Below are positions 28,471 through 40,889 of a DNA stretch of 64,000 bases, piece by piece (positions within the stretch are counted from its first letter, which is position 1; each line of letters opens with the position of its first letter). A model generated the notes under the pieces. The model was not told the DNA's origin. It worked only from the letters and a program-made list of their open reading frames with translations, and did not search any database. Position numbers and translations under genes: made by a program. Source of the DNA: Hanleya hanleyi (taxonomy: Eukaryota > Mollusca > Polyplacophora > Lepidopleurida > Hanleyidae); contig JAVTVY010037335.1 in the NCBI GenBank assembly GCA_036873755.1, positions 1-64,000 of the forward strand, read 5' to 3'.

Positions 28471-31012
28471 ATGAGAAATATAGGAATTTTCTTAATAAAA
28501 TATAGGAAAATATAGGAAATAAGGAAGTGTAAGACAGGTCACTACTACATTGTATATTCCAAATTTGGTAGTTTTTTGGTGTTTAATAAAATTATTTCCA
28601 CTGAATGCGTTCATATTTGAGGAGACCCGTTCTGCTGCTTGGTTCAAGAAAAAGAAATTTAAAGGTTTTTATATTTGTCGAGCGAAGCGAGGCTAAAAAA
28701 ATTCTGAAATGTATTTTGCCATGCCAGATTGACTTATTTCAGAGCATTGGTGAAGGTTTTCATGAAAAAAAGTCAAAATATAGGAAATATAGGAGATTTT
28801 GAGTAAAATATAGGAATGACTCAAAAATATAGGAAAATATAGGGGGCACATGAAGGCCTGAAAACAGGCCTATAACACACCACAACACGTCCTGGCACTC
28901 TATCTGTAATTTTTATGTGGGAATATGGTCAGTTAGGAGTGCCGGTAAGGGGAGGGGGCAAAGATATTCGGGCCCCCCTCAAATCAAAAGTCCCGGGTAA
29001 ATGTTGAACATAGTTCAAAACATGACTTGTCTTCAAAATGTACTTGTCGCTGAATTCCTGAATGGATTCTGGATCCTGGTCCGACACAGATTTATCATCA
29101 AATGCTTTTCTCAACTGTGCCCTTGGCCGATTTGTTCATAAACATGATAAAACTTATGATGATTATTACAGTATAATGTGGGTTAAAGAAACATTCAAGT
29201 AGGCATGATTTATATAATAGTTTAAACCACAGTTAATAGTTTAAACAATTGTTTTTCACACTTGAATGCACAGTGGACATACATGTACACCTGGGTGTGT
29301 GTATTCACACAAACGTAACTTTAGTTGGTGATGTAATTGTTGATGTCACACAAGTAAACATTTGACTGCATGTACATTCACAGTCTCCATCCTTACCCGT
29401 TATCTACTGGTTTATTAGCATGACACCATGGTTAAAGCTCTGAGCTTAAGCTTACCAGTCCTGATGGTAATAACAGGTGGCTGCTTGATGGATATAAAGA
29501 ACAGGCAAATTGATAAATAAACTGTCCAGACGTTTATCGAAGTTTATAGCTGAATCAGGGTTTTAATTCTTCATTGGGCTTATTTATACATATTACAGAA
29601 AATGTTTGCTTTGCAAAATAATGAATGTAGAAATTTTGGTCCCCCCCTAAAAACCAAATTCGAAAATTTTGGTCCCCCCTCCAGCTCATTGGAAATTTTT
29701 TTAGTCCCCCCCTTGATCCCCCCGGCCCACCCCCCCTGGTAAAAAAATGAACCGTCCCTTAGCATATATGGTGGACAATAGGAAGCACTGCTCGATGTAA
29801 TCCTCAGATTTCGAATATTTGCATACATCGCTACTCGACCTCTTACTCGCAGCGTTGATTTATTCTTTTTCATATATTTTTTACAGTGAGCGGGGGAGGG
29901 CTGCAATAAATGAGGAGCGCTATTAATTTTCATGGAATCTTGTGTACATTTCTTTCACAGTTCAGCGGGAAATATATGAAATAGTACATCTCCGCCATCT
30001 TTGGAATGCAATGATCCATATAAACCGTTTGGTGTCAATCTCAATGCAAGAGGAGTCGAGTGCATAGAATGTATTGGAATCAACTTAGAAAACGTGAAAT
30101 AAACTTACCGTATGATACCCCTTCGTCCGATGGAGACTTCCGCCGATGGATTCCCCTATACGCGTGCTGGGATAGGAGTTTTACCTCCGTGGGAAGCCAG
30201 GTCTGTCAGATATGGCACACGATGCGCATCTTAGCTTGCTAAGGGAATTTCACGTTTCACTTAACACTACCCTTAGCTCAATGACTTCATTCTCCGTGTA
30301 TTTCGCCCGATGTCAGCTTCCCCAAGCATCAAGTCGCATGTCCGCTCCATTTAAACGAGCCAATGAAATTGTCCGTATTCAAATACTTTCATCTGGAAAT
30401 CTCAGACATGAGACATGTCAATTCCACTTAAGCGCTCGACATGCTTGGGGCGCAAGACTGTGGGAGACCAAACCGAAGTTGTGCGAATTAGCTATTTTAT
30501 TTCTCACTCTAATGGAGCATGCATGCTTCTTTGTTTTCCTGAAGAAAAATCATATTACAAGCGGCCTAACATATTTGTAAAAAATAAAATTGGCGACAGT
30601 TCACAGAAAAATGATATGCTTTTATTTTGTGATGGGGGCACTCCGAGGCCCACCAAGGGATCGTTTCAATCGATCGCTTCCTGGAGGTGTGTCTTCGTTT
30701 TATGAATGTGATTGCGCCGATGTCGGAGCTAACGGTACCAATCGGATGTGACCATTTGGGAAACGCCCTATTACACTCAGATATCACCCGTTACCGCATG
30801 GCTACGAGCAGAAGTTTCTACGTATGATCGTTTCACGCGTTCGGATGATGACGATGCGACGCTAGTGTATTTATAAACCTCAGAATGATAATCGGTTTTA
30901 AATTGGTTAAAGTAGATATGATTTCATCTCTTGGAACAGTTTTCAAAAGATGTGTAGTGCTCGATCACGCTCGATCTCACCTATCATGACTAAAATATTA
31001 GCCACCGCTAGG
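28471..31012. repeat. 2.54-kb tandem unit, copy 3 (truncated)
   Basis: Same unit; the G tract is shortest here (28,948-28,958). The copy stops at GCCACCGCTAGG (31,012), about 140 bp before the unit end, where unrelated DNA with CACTCTCGAACACCGC begins. Confidence 0.9.
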
Positions 31013-31812
31013 CACTCTCGAACACCGCAAACTGGGTAAGTTGACACGCGCGGTTGATCGCAGAGCGAACCCCCGGGGTCGCATCGCCGTGATTAAAGAT
31101 GCTGCTCTCTATACATACAGGACCTCTTGGCGTATGTGCTACCTACTTATTGAGAAAGGGTATCGCTTTGATATCGATGTATAGTTATTAACATGACTTT
31201 ATCCCACATGTCATTATGTCAAATCCACACAAGTTCTACCGCACTTTAACGGACCACAATTATAGATGCGACTTTAATATACATAGGTGGGAAATGCTTC
31301 ATTCACTGGTCTGCCCTTAGGGTAAATACTTAATGAGTAAGGGAATCGCTTTGATACCACTTTATACTTGTTAAGCAGATCTCATCCCATGTATGTCAAT
31401 ATGTCGAGTTCGAGCAACTCAAATGCCGCTGTACTTTGAAGAGGGTGGGGTAACGGGAAAACAGACTCTACCATTGCATGATTATATTAGCGGTTCTATA
31501 GAAGAATTTCTTCACATTCGGGAGTAAGTACAATCATGCATAGAATAGATATGAAGTATATTTTCTCGAAAAGTATTAGGTACTCCTGCATCACCAGTGC
31601 TTACTGCAGAAATGTGTGTCTATATATATACCATAGAGAGTTCATATGCTATAAAAATTGTCCGGGTAGACTAGCACGTCTAATGATATTGTGAAGCATC
31701 GACTTACGCTAGATGATCAGTTTATATACGATTTTAACAGTCTGCGGGCTCATTCCGTCATCCTGATTTTAACGTTTTCATACAAGAAATTTGTCCATGC
31801 CTCCGTTTGCAA
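31013..31812. other. No gene recognised
   Basis: AT-rich DNA. The first 70 bp (AACACCGCAAACTGGGT) resemble 32,818-32,840, so one element may span 31.0-33.3 kb. A diverged direct repeat with GCTTTGATATC and CATGTCATTATGTC occurs around 31,150 and 31,350. Confidence 0.4.
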
Positions 31813-31983
31813 TTATTCCATATAGTCCGAGCAGTGGGGATTTATCTGCTGTGTAGTTTTTATTTCTAGTTCAGGTTGAGCGTCCACCAGTCGAGTAAAC
31901 TCATCCATTAGACTCGTTTCATCGACGCGGTTGTATGCAACATCGAACAGGGAATCCAAATGTTCGGAGGGTTCTGTCATCAT
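31813..31983 (-). CDS. Small ORF beside PC4-like ORF, unknown
   Basis: A 56-codon ORF beginning MMTEPSEHLDSLFDVAYN, acidic, with VDETSLMDEFTRLVDAQ. It lies 67 nt downstream of the PC4-like ORF at 32,051 on the same strand. It might be a small gene of the same Polinton-derived segment. No family recognised. Confidence 0.3.
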   Translation of the reverse strand: MMTEPSEHLDSLFDVAYNRVDETSLMDEFTRLVDAQPELEIKTTQQINPHCSDYME

Positions 31984-32050
31984 ACACGGGTGCTGTCTTT
32001 GAGACGGATGGTCGATGATGCAGCCATTACAGCGTTAAGTTCATTTATAT

Positions 32051-32356
32051 TCACAACAACAAGATTGGCATATGCGTCGGCTTAGGCTCGTTTAGGAACG
32101 ACATCTTCTTTTTGGAGATACCCGTGGGTTTTACCTCCTCATCCCCAGATTCACCATCGCTGTCGGAGGGTAGATCGTATTGGGTGACGGATAGCATCTC
32201 ATCGACGAGTGGTATATGCGATTTTAGGGCCATCCAAATTCTCTCGTTCATCATTATACCTCGTTTTGTAGGGTATCGCATCGCCCGTCGCCATAGTCGT
32301 TTCTCTGTCAAATGCGTAGGTGTATAGCTAGCTGGTTTGGATCGATAAATGTTCAT
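32051..32356 (-). CDS. PC4-like ORF, detached
   Basis: 101 codons. The middle reads KRGIMMNERIWMALKSHIPL then VDEML, the same W-x-x-L and VDxxL signature as the paralogues in element 1, and close to the best-conserved part of PC4/p15 proteins. A Ser/Asp/Glu-rich stretch (SDSDGESGDEEV) and a basic patch (ISKKKMS) follow. PC4-type proteins bind ssDNA and act in transcription or repair. No other Polinton gene is next to it, so origin from a Polinton is inferred from the similarity to 11,022-13,268. Confidence 0.45.
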   Translation of the reverse strand: MNIYRSKPASYTPTHLTEKRLWRRAMRYPTKRGIMMNERIWMALKSHIPLVDEMLSVTQYDLPSDSDGESGDEEVKPTGISKKKMSFLNEPKPTHMPILLL

Positions 32357-32814
32357 GGCTAAATGTAGATCATCGTGAAGTTAGATGGGCTTCACCGTTT
32401 CCAACTTCTGGCGCATTAATTTATCCTTTTCATCCACGTTGGTTTTCAGCACCTCCCAGGCTTTCAACGTCAGGATAGCTCCTCTCCGGTGACTGTTCTC
32501 AACCGATTCGCTATCGGCATAGTCGGAGATGAAACCACGTTGTTCTCGGAATATACTTTAAGGCCCACTCGATAGTAGAGATGAAACATGACGTGTATCG
32601 GTTTTGAGTACTCCTCGAAGCGAATGGAGAAATGCGAGCTTTCTACCCATTTATAAGATCATCCCCTAACCACGTGATTCATAATATGACGTTTTCGATT
32701 GTCTTCGAGCTATTCGTGTTCAGTGTATACTTGACTTAGAACACTACAACACTCATATGTACGAGGTGCGCTGCGACGATACCTTAACAGACTATAATTA
32801 AATGATGAGTCTTA
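32357..32814. other. No gene recognised
   Basis: Short open frames only. The region upstream of the PC4-like ORF contains no clear TATA box. Confidence 0.4.
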
Positions 32815-33345
32815 CGAACACCGCAAACCGGGTCATCTCGGGCTATTCGCGCTCCGTATATAGTCGATCTAGAACACCGTACAACACGTATATACGCGGT
32901 GTCCCGCATTGGCCGCTGGCTATAGGGCTTTCATTAGCCACGCTTCACCGCGAACAGGGTCAACCGATGCGCGTGATTGATCGTGGACCTCCCGCGTGGT
33001 GACACCGCTTCCCTCGGGCTATAGATACGGTCCGCTGCGCAGACGACGTCGACGCCGATCACCTCAGTCTACGGACACGGTTCGGTGAACAGATGATAAC
33101 CTGGAACACCGCAACCCCTCGGGCTATAGACACGGCCCGGTGAGCAAACGTTGACCACCGCACCTCCGGACTATCTCCGGTATCTCCAATATACTCCGGT
33201 ATATATGTGTTGTAATCAATACAAGATGACCTAGAACACCGCACCCCTCGGGCTATAGACATGGTCCGGTGAACAGACGACCTCGACGCCGTACACCGCA
33301 AACACCCCTCGCGCTATAGACACCGCCTATAAATAGACGATCGTG
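32815..33345. repeat. Degenerate minisatellite
   Basis: About six irregular units with GAACACCGCA, CCTCGGGCTATAGACACGG and GTGAACAGACGAC. Units vary from about 65 to 110 bp. No coding sequence. Confidence 0.65.
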
Positions 33346-33640
33346 GCCTCGCGTTGACCTCGACTTACTTATGACGTCATCTCCACCTACAACACCGCAA
33401 CTCCGCCTGTTCCAAAACGCCCATTTTCTATCTACTCATATCAATAGCCTTTTAACAATTATCAGGGATAATGCTTACTCTCGTATTCAATATGTATATA
33501 GTGTATATTGAGTGGTAAATGTTATCGCTTTTCGTGAGTGTTCCACTCTCATGACACATTCATGCCTGTTTTTAAGCCATTAAGTTATTAATATACGATT
33601 CTGTTTTAATTTTAACTGTTCGTTCCAATCCTTGTCATAG

Positions 33641-34813
33641 TGATTTTATTGGTGACCCTTGGATTTGGGATAACTCCAGCAAATCTCCAGCAGTCCAGCT
33701 ATCATATGACGGGACTGATGCTTACTTCTACATTGACCCGGTCCTTGGGAGTACTGGCACTGCAGGTGCGTGCAACTCCTCATTTTGATGGTTAAAAATA
33801 TGAGAGGTATATTATCTGGCCTTCACGTCCTTGTGGCAGCCAATTAATTCATTACAAAAAAATGAAGAATAATTTAATTCTCTGATAAAAAGTAGGTTAT
33901 AAACGGGTAGCTGTTTGCTACCATTTTAACCTTTTATAAAATTGATGCATGTATGTTTGGCTATCAGTGGGCTTGTTCATATTAATGTAAAGGTATTTTA
34001 TTCCTTGTTTAATTTAGGTGTGAGAGGCAATAAAGGTTTTAGCCATGGAGAACATTACTGGGAGATTCTCTTCCTTGAACCGCCATGTGGTACATCTGTG
34101 ATGGTGGGGGTGGGCACCCGTCAAGCTCTTCTGCATTTAGACAACTATCAATCTGTCAATCTCATAGGTAAGTGAAAGTTGCTTTGAAGATTTGGTGATT
34201 CTTATAAGCAAACAAAGAAAATCAAATTTAACTTGTGGAAGAACCAACATATATGTAAAAAAGAAATGATAACCTCCCATTCCGTGTTGTATTACATAGG
34301 CGTAGGACTACAATAGACTTTGTGATCAATTTACCAAAATGTTGAATCTCACTATTGAAAAGTAAAAATGTATTGTCAATTATCATACTCTAATATTAAA
34401 CAAAAAATATCTTCAAATCTTTTACAGGGATGGACAAAAACAGCTGGGGACTTTCCTATAAGGGAACATTATGGCACAATGGTCAATACAGAAACTATTG
34501 CGAAGCTTTCTTTGATAAGGACACTGTCATTGGCTGTCACATGAATTTATACTCGGGACTGTTAACATTTTACAGGAATGGAGAATATCTTGGCATCGCC
34601 TTTGACAATCTAAATAATATTGAGGAGCCTCTCTACCCTGTAATCAGTTCCACTTCCGCAGAGACAGAGCTTGGACTGGGAAATCGAACGTGTCGATATT
34701 TGTCGTTACAACATAAATGCTGTTTGACAATTCGACGAAATGTGAAAATCTTTGATAATATTGATCGTCTACCATTGCCCCATGTTTTCAAGGACCACAT
34801 CAAGGGATTGTGA
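33641..34813 (+). CDS. SPSB3: SPRY domain / SOCS box protein 3-like gene, partial (three exons)
   Basis: Three exons with GT-AG borders and matching phases lie at 33,641-33,765, 34,018-34,167 and 34,428-34,813 (TGA). They encode a SPRY domain: SYDGTDAYFYIDPVLGS, GEHYWEILFL, MVGVGTRQALLHLDNYQ, then SWGLSYKGTLWHNG, GCHMNLYSGLLTFYRNG and YPVISSTSAETEL. The end, LSLQHKCC to LPLPHVFKDH, follows SPSB3. SPSB proteins present substrates to a Cullin-RING E3 ligase. No SOCS box is visible, the first exon starts at a splice acceptor (CATAG), and upstream exons are not seen, so the gene is partial or has distant exons. It is the only clear host gene here. Confidence 0.75.
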
Positions 34814-35426
34814 CTATCATCATATTGTCTAATAACACTGATACCCATATCAACCATGTCGCCGCTATCAATGCACAGATTTAATACATTCATCCATCAT
34901 CAATAATGATAGCCAGTCAGATCACTTTGTTTGATCTTGAATATGCTGGCCATTAAGATATGATCAAATATATGGGGAGGATTCTCTCGAGAATCTATCC
35001 TTATGTCCATGTATTATCGGGTTATGGATAGTCCATCTGAAGATTCATACATCAATTTCGTATTTCTACTGTTTGAAATTATTTTTCTACAACTAACTTA
35101 AATGAGCTGTTTTCATTACTCTACACATTTTACGCGCACCTGTTATCTTAAACGAAGCGACTCTTCTATAAAGCGGATTTATTTTAGAGATTAATCATTA
35201 TGTATGGCCTAATGTCATACGAATGTTGTCAGTTTATTGATATCTATACATTTTATTCACTACCGGTAACGTAACTTTCATTCACAGAGTATTTCTAAAT
35301 ACATATTCATGTACTTTGTTAAGTTCTTTATACGATTATACATTTATGTTACAGTTTATATGTTATATTCGTGTTTAAATTGGTTCGATAGTGTTATACA
35401 TGAGCAGTGTGACTAACGTCACAGGA
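34814..35426. other. No gene recognised
   Basis: AT-rich DNA downstream of the SPRY gene. I see no further exon with confidence. Confidence 0.4.
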
Positions 35427-37363
35427 CCTACGAAGTAGAGTAGGCATTAGGACTCGAACGCGAATTGAACTCTTGGAAATCCCCACCCCCAGTTGAAATC
35501 CTGCCTATATTAAGATGGGCACCGCTCAAGTCAGAATCGCCAGTGATTTTCATCAAAAATCACCAGAAATTTTCATCAAAAGTAGGTCAGCTCAGAACTT
35601 GTTGGTAACAGTCTCCTAATGCGCCTTCATTCCAAAAATAAATACCGATCGCCGATTTAATTTTACAATTTTTTAACTAAAGGAAACAGATTGAATAATA
35701 AAAAGTTCAGTAGATTTCAAGCTTTACGTGTGAAAATACATTTACATCTCTTTAATGGTTTTCAGTGCCCTTGTCCAGGATCAAAACAACTTTTTGAATC
35801 GCATTATTTTCCCAACAATACAACAAATTTTTATATATAGTACTATAGTAGAAAGGTAGCATTTATGTAGTTTACGGTAATTCAACTCAAGACCAACACC
35901 TTCTCAGCACAAGATAATAATGATTCTATGTCATTCTCCTGAGCATAACCGGTACAAAGACGAATAAATAGCGTCTCTACATCACGTTGTTATCTAGATA
36001 TATGAAAAACACATTTTGGGTATCGGCAATCTGATGAATGTACTATTCCGGTATTCTTGTTTCACATTATATTCTATGACGGTTGATCGGTGATTTTCTT
36101 CATTGATAAACATTAAACCACCTCAGCTTCGTTCTGTGAATCGGAATTGCATTGCTGTGACACACCAACACACTCCGTGGCAGTGATTCTGTATCCCCTA
36201 ATCAAGGAATCAAAGTGGATCAAGATTTGAAATGACAAGAAAAATTTAGACATATTTTGTTTACACATGTAATTTTTTGTTTAAATTATATCCCAGTGTG
36301 ATATATAGTCAATATTCAAGAGGTACAAAAAAAACTCAAAGTATGTTCTCATATTTTCACATTATGATCAAAGTTACTTTATCTAGTTAAATTCTACCCA
36401 AAGAAAATAAATTAAGACCCTTTAAACATGCCGTCATGGCTTTGTTTCACCCTCAGTAAACTTTATCATTGTTGCTCACACAGACTAATCTGAAGGATGA
36501 TACCACATCTTTCTTTCTCCTGCTGGGTTATTGCACCAGGCTGACTTAATTGGTTGATGTAGGATATTTCACAACCAGTGGGAAATTTGACCTGAATTTG
36601 AAGCCTGATGTGGTGTGTGATGAAATGTTTGGATGTGAAATAGGATACAAGTTAAAGGCTACAGTTTACATCTATAACAATATACTGAATTGTGTGTATT
36701 GAGGCTGGCAAGTTGGTGATAGCAGTGTAGATAAATGCACTAACAAATGATGGAAAATTAGCAGTTCCTATTTCATACATGATAATATAGCCCACCAAAA
36801 CGTTTACACTTAGATTGGCTATGACCAGGAGTTCGGTGCGCGTCGGAGTCCTAATGCCCACCCTACTTCGGATGTCGGATAGCACAGTGGTAAATTTAAC
36901 AGACCTATCACAGAAGGTATATGTACGTTTTCATTACTATGCTTATTGCATCAGCTTGCGCTTTCAGCTTGGGACCTTCGTCTATTAGACTGAATTCACT
37001 CATTGACCGGGCTCAAAGTCGCTTAACTTCGCTGATTTTACCAGAACCGGTGTGTCATGATATGCCGTATCAGGGAACCTTCAAAAGTCACAGTGAAACA
37101 TACAGCCAAGGGTTCCCGATGGGCATGACGGTGCACTCGCTGATCGAGCCATCAATAAATAATATAAAAAAAATAATTATAAATCAATCATCAGAATTCG
37201 GTCAGCTCAGAACTTGCTGGTAACAATGCCCTAATGCCGTTCATGCCAAAAATCAAGGTTCTAATGTCAACGGTTCTCCTTATTTTGCCGACGAAAGGAT
37301 TCGGATGGACTGACTCACTCACTCATTACCGGACAATTTGCGATCTGTAGCCTACTTCGTAGG
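35427..37363. mobile_element. Possible inverted-repeat element
   Basis: CCTACGAAGTAG at 35,427-35,438 and its reverse complement at 37,352-37,363 bound 1.9 kb. Direct copies of GGTCAGCTCAGAACTTG occur at 35,586 and 37,200, and GTCCTAATGCCCACCCTACT at 36,848 resembles the inverse of the left end. No transposase is visible. A clear target duplication is not seen. Confidence 0.35.
36921..37223 (+). CDS. Possible secreted-protein ORF, unknown
   Basis: 100 codons starting with a signal-peptide-like stretch (MYVFITMLIASACAFSLGPS). The rest has no recognisable domain and ends in the repeated DNA of the surrounding element. It may be chance. Confidence 0.2.
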   Translation: MYVFITMLIASACAFSLGPSSIRLNSLIDRAQSRLTSLILPEPVCHDMPYQGTFKSHSETYSQGFPMGMTVHSLIEPSINNIKKIIINQSSEFGQLRTCW

Positions 37364-37639
37364 AAAAATGGATGTTAATATTTATAGTAATTATTTTGCT
37401 AATTTTGATTGAACTAAAATGTAAGTGAACGGGGTGTACACATTTTCACTTGTAGTGACCCCAGAGAAGACGTCATCAGTAGTAGACAAAGCGCAGAGAA
37501 AGGGCATATGCGCAGGGTTGTGTTTCGGCGATGTAGGGGCCATATTTGGTCCAATAGGGCGTGCAGGGTGTCGTAGTGAACCTCTCAGGATGTAGACTAA
37601 GACTGGAGTGCTATCTAGTCATTCGTGAATTGTTTTCCT

Positions 37640-40290
37640 AGCTATCCAGCTTATTGGCTAACAAATGTAGTTCATGATGTAATATTCCGTGATATTATAC
37701 CCGAGTTAACTGAGATTGCTTGGTACACGGCCTGCAGTTCCGGTTTGACCAAGGATTACCAGTCTGAGTTGGAGACGGCCATGTATTTTGAATCCTTGTC
37801 CATCTTGATCAACTGCCAGTCAGACGGGTCAAAAAATGCACACAGGAAGTCGTACAGGAATTCCAGCATACGGAGTTTGGCCAATTGGTACACCATGCAT
37901 CCGAGCTGCAGCGGAAGGTTGCTCTTGATGTGCACCTCAAGCCGTTGCTACTCTCCCGTGCCATAATAAGCTATTCAGACCGACAGGTAAACGGTCATTC
38001 AGTGTAGCGCTCTCTGGTGCCCGATATAGGGACTGAAGACTCCATATTGTAGCCCATGACATACTCTCTCAATATGCGTATTTACAAGTTTACAAGTAAA
38101 CATGGATGTATCGTCTGTTTTCGAACATGTGTCAATTTGGCAAGGATTTCTCAGTGGGTACAAGCGGTGTAGGATTACGACTGTTTAAAACATATTAGGG
38201 TGAAATAAAAAAGTGAAACTTAACTAGAGAGATCAGGAATTACTGCTGCCAGATTTAGAATGTATTGGTGAACCACATGATAGGGAATCTCCAATCAAAC
38301 AAAAGTACGAGTTTTGCGTACAAATTTGTTATTTACAGAATAATGACTTCTCCTTAACGAATTCATACAAAATTTATAATTTTGGAAAGCTGAGAGAATT
38401 GTCTTCAAAATGATACGAAGATGCGGAACCTGAGAATCTAATTTTGCTTTTTAAACCTCTCGGGGTGAAATCCATAGTAATTTCATGGAGCTTTTTCATG
38501 ATTCACACAGTCCAAGAATATGAAAGGTTCTCCGTGTGGGCTATGTAGCGGATTGATCATCATGATTTCATCTGGTCAGTCTCAAAATATCAACATAATA
38601 TAATATATGTAGAAAGTTCTAGAAATTTAAACTTTACATTTACTTTATCAGAGATTTCGTAAAGACCAAAATTGAAATTTAAAATGCTAAGTTGCTTTGA
38701 AAATAGACTCCCATAATAGTTTACCAAGATACCTTTCAGTGACAAGAAATTACATGCCTAAACTCATCATATGTAACTTTGCCGCTCGAATCTGAAGTTG
38801 TTAATTTCTAATAATATGTTTATTTCATTTGGTGTGTTTCTATGATTTCATTGGCTGAGTAGCTGTTTGAAACCCCATCACCCAATCAGAGATCAGCAGG
38901 ACAGTCGAAGTTAACTTCCAAGTTTGCAATTTCAGACACAAAAAAATGATCAACTTCACACTTAACGGAGCAACATGACGTGTTTGTAAACATCACAGCA
39001 GCCACAAACGATAAACTGTTATGAAATCCCCTGTAATTGGATTAATACTTATTAATAGTTAGTACTTAGTATTAATATGGGTCATATGACTTGTCAGTAC
39101 CCTGTCATCGTTTTCCATAAGGCTTTTAATGTTGCGTTATGGTCTTCTTGGATGATGTTACTTCGTACGTGGTATCGTCAATGATATCCATGTGACGATA
39201 CAGTGATGAATTCATGCGATTTCGGGCTTCTTTGGTGGTGCAAATCTAAATGTCGACGTGGCTGTCCTAATTAGTTACCGTTTTCCCATAACCACTGTTG
39301 CCCTGTAATTTTATTATCTCCCAGATAATCGACATCACCTTGGCGATTGTCGATGGTCACGGCCAGAGCCCTGGAACAGGCCTTGGGGATGAATTCCATC
39401 CCTTGGTAGATGCGGGTTAGGTGCATATATCATCTTCTTGTACTGAGCAAAGTTCTTAGAATTTAAGGGTATTTATACTGACCAAAGTTCTTAGTAAACG
39501 TATGAAGTTCAAGGATTGTCAACTACCTGCAATCTTTCATTTTGCGCAAAATTCGAATTATCACATGTCTCTCTTCGGTTTTGTCGTTGGTACGGTTTGA
39601 TGCAGCAGTGCGGAATACTCCCACGAAGCTGGAGCCAGAACGCGTGGCTCATCCCATACAATCCGCGACCCTACTAATCTCCAGGCCAAATTTTTCCAAG
39701 TAAGCTGATTTGTACATTCGGTATAGGTAGTCTGTTATATCCTCCGTTAATGCCGGTTCAGCATGTAGACATGTACCTAGTATACGACATGCCGCGGAAT
39801 GCGTCACCGTATGTCGTGAATGAATACGTTCAGATGGCGTCGTTGGCGCCCAAGTTTGGTCAGGAAAAACGTGACAATGATCACCATTTCCACCGTCCAT
39901 TTAGGGTTGGGGGCGTCCAATTGGTGAAGGATCCATCATTCACGAGCGTATTGTTACTCCTGAACCGGAGTGGTTTGGTCGTTGAAAATGGCTTTCACGG
40001 AGCTCCGTAAACCTGCAAGGCCGACGAGTCGGAGATTGTATATGTCTAGCAGCGGGCGATGACGGTGGAAACATCATCGGATCGTAGACCAGTGGCTCCG
40101 ATAGATGGCACTTCCTGAAAATGGACGTCTCTCGATGTCGTCAGTCGTATGAGGTGCCGAGAGAAGCTTCCCTGTGGAGTCATATCGTTGCTTTTTAGTC
40201 GGTAGACGTCGTCCATTTTTTCCACTTCTTGCATATCGCTCCAATGTATAACGCAGGGCCATATCATCTAGGTCCGACTGGGCATCCATA
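37640..40290 (-). pseudogene. Polinton DNA polymerase B, scattered relic
   Basis: Pieces lie in order on the minus strand. At 40,290-39,640: YNLRLVGLAGLRSSVKAIFN and PNPKWTVEM, equivalent to the fragment at 19.4 kb. At about 39,300-39,125: NSGYGKT (motif B region of family B polymerases), then RMNSSLYRHMDIIDDTTYEV and SKKTI. At 37,945-37,700: EVHIKSNLPLQLG, YQLAKLRMLEFLYDF and the motif C region LIKMDKDSKYMA, where a Lys replaces the usual Thr between the two Asp. The exonuclease part is missing, stops are frequent, and about 1.15 kb of unrelated AT-rich DNA (37,960-39,110) separates motifs B and C. This enzyme would replicate the element by protein priming. Confidence 0.8.
37966..39110. other. 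Insertion inside PolB relic
   Basis: AT-rich DNA with no ORF of note, separating the SKKTI and EVHIKS parts of PolB that are contiguous in the family. Its ends show no obvious inverted repeats. Confidence 0.5.
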
Positions 40291-40415
40291 CACTCCTCGA
40301 CGGTGGATATATGCGGGCTGTCCTTTGTGGCATCACCATTGACATTGGCCTCCCTGTGCCCTCTTCAGTGAGATTGATCTTCCTGGGCTCGTCTTCAGTG
40401 GGACTGGCCTCCCTG

Positions 40416-40885
40416 GGTACGACTTACAGCGTTGGACACACCGGTTCTCGTCAGATCACCGAAGTTAAGCAACGCTAAGCTCGGTCAATACTTGGAATGA
40501 GTGAGTGAATATGATTTAACGTCGCTTTCAACTATATTTCAGTCATATCACGACGTTGGATCCTATTCCTTTTCACACCCGGGAACCACACGAGTGGGGT
40601 CCTATTCCTTTTCACACCCAGGAACCCCGCGGGAGCCTCAGTTAGTCGCCTCTTATGAAAAGCTCCCTGATGAGCTGAGGTCTATTCTTACCATGACCTG
40701 CGGTGTGCAAAACGACATCCCAGGTCAATCCCCGGAGCCCCACGGGGCTCAATACTTGGATGGGTGACCGGGTGCTGTACTGGCTGAGCACTCTCGTGTT
40801 CTGGCAGATGTAGGCACCGTCGTGATATGAATGAAACAAGGTTGAAAACGACGTTAAACTCTACTACTCACTCACTCACTCACTC
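40416..40885 (+). mobile_element. 5S rRNA-derived SINE, split by an insertion
   Basis: 40,416-40,495 resembles 5S rRNA (ACACCGGTTCTCGTC, ATCACCGAAGTTAAGCAACG). The 5S similarity resumes at 40,748 (CTTGGATGGGTGACC, GGGTGCTGT) and ends in an ACTC repeat at 40,860-40,885. The interrupting 250 bp (40,496-40,747) begins GAGTGAGTGAATATGATTTA, a mollusc-type SINE tail style, and is flanked by copies of CTCAATACTTGG / GTCAATACTTGG. It is not a functional 5S gene. Confidence 0.7.
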
Positions 40886-40889
40886 CTCT

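Noticed and set aside
23238..30787. ORFs of 60-122 codons repeated in the three 2.68-kb units
   Set aside because: Their conservation reflects recent DNA duplication; no domain, splice pattern or codon constraint is visible.
40416..40780. Possible 5S rRNA gene
   Set aside because: Split by 250 bp and degenerate; it is a SINE.
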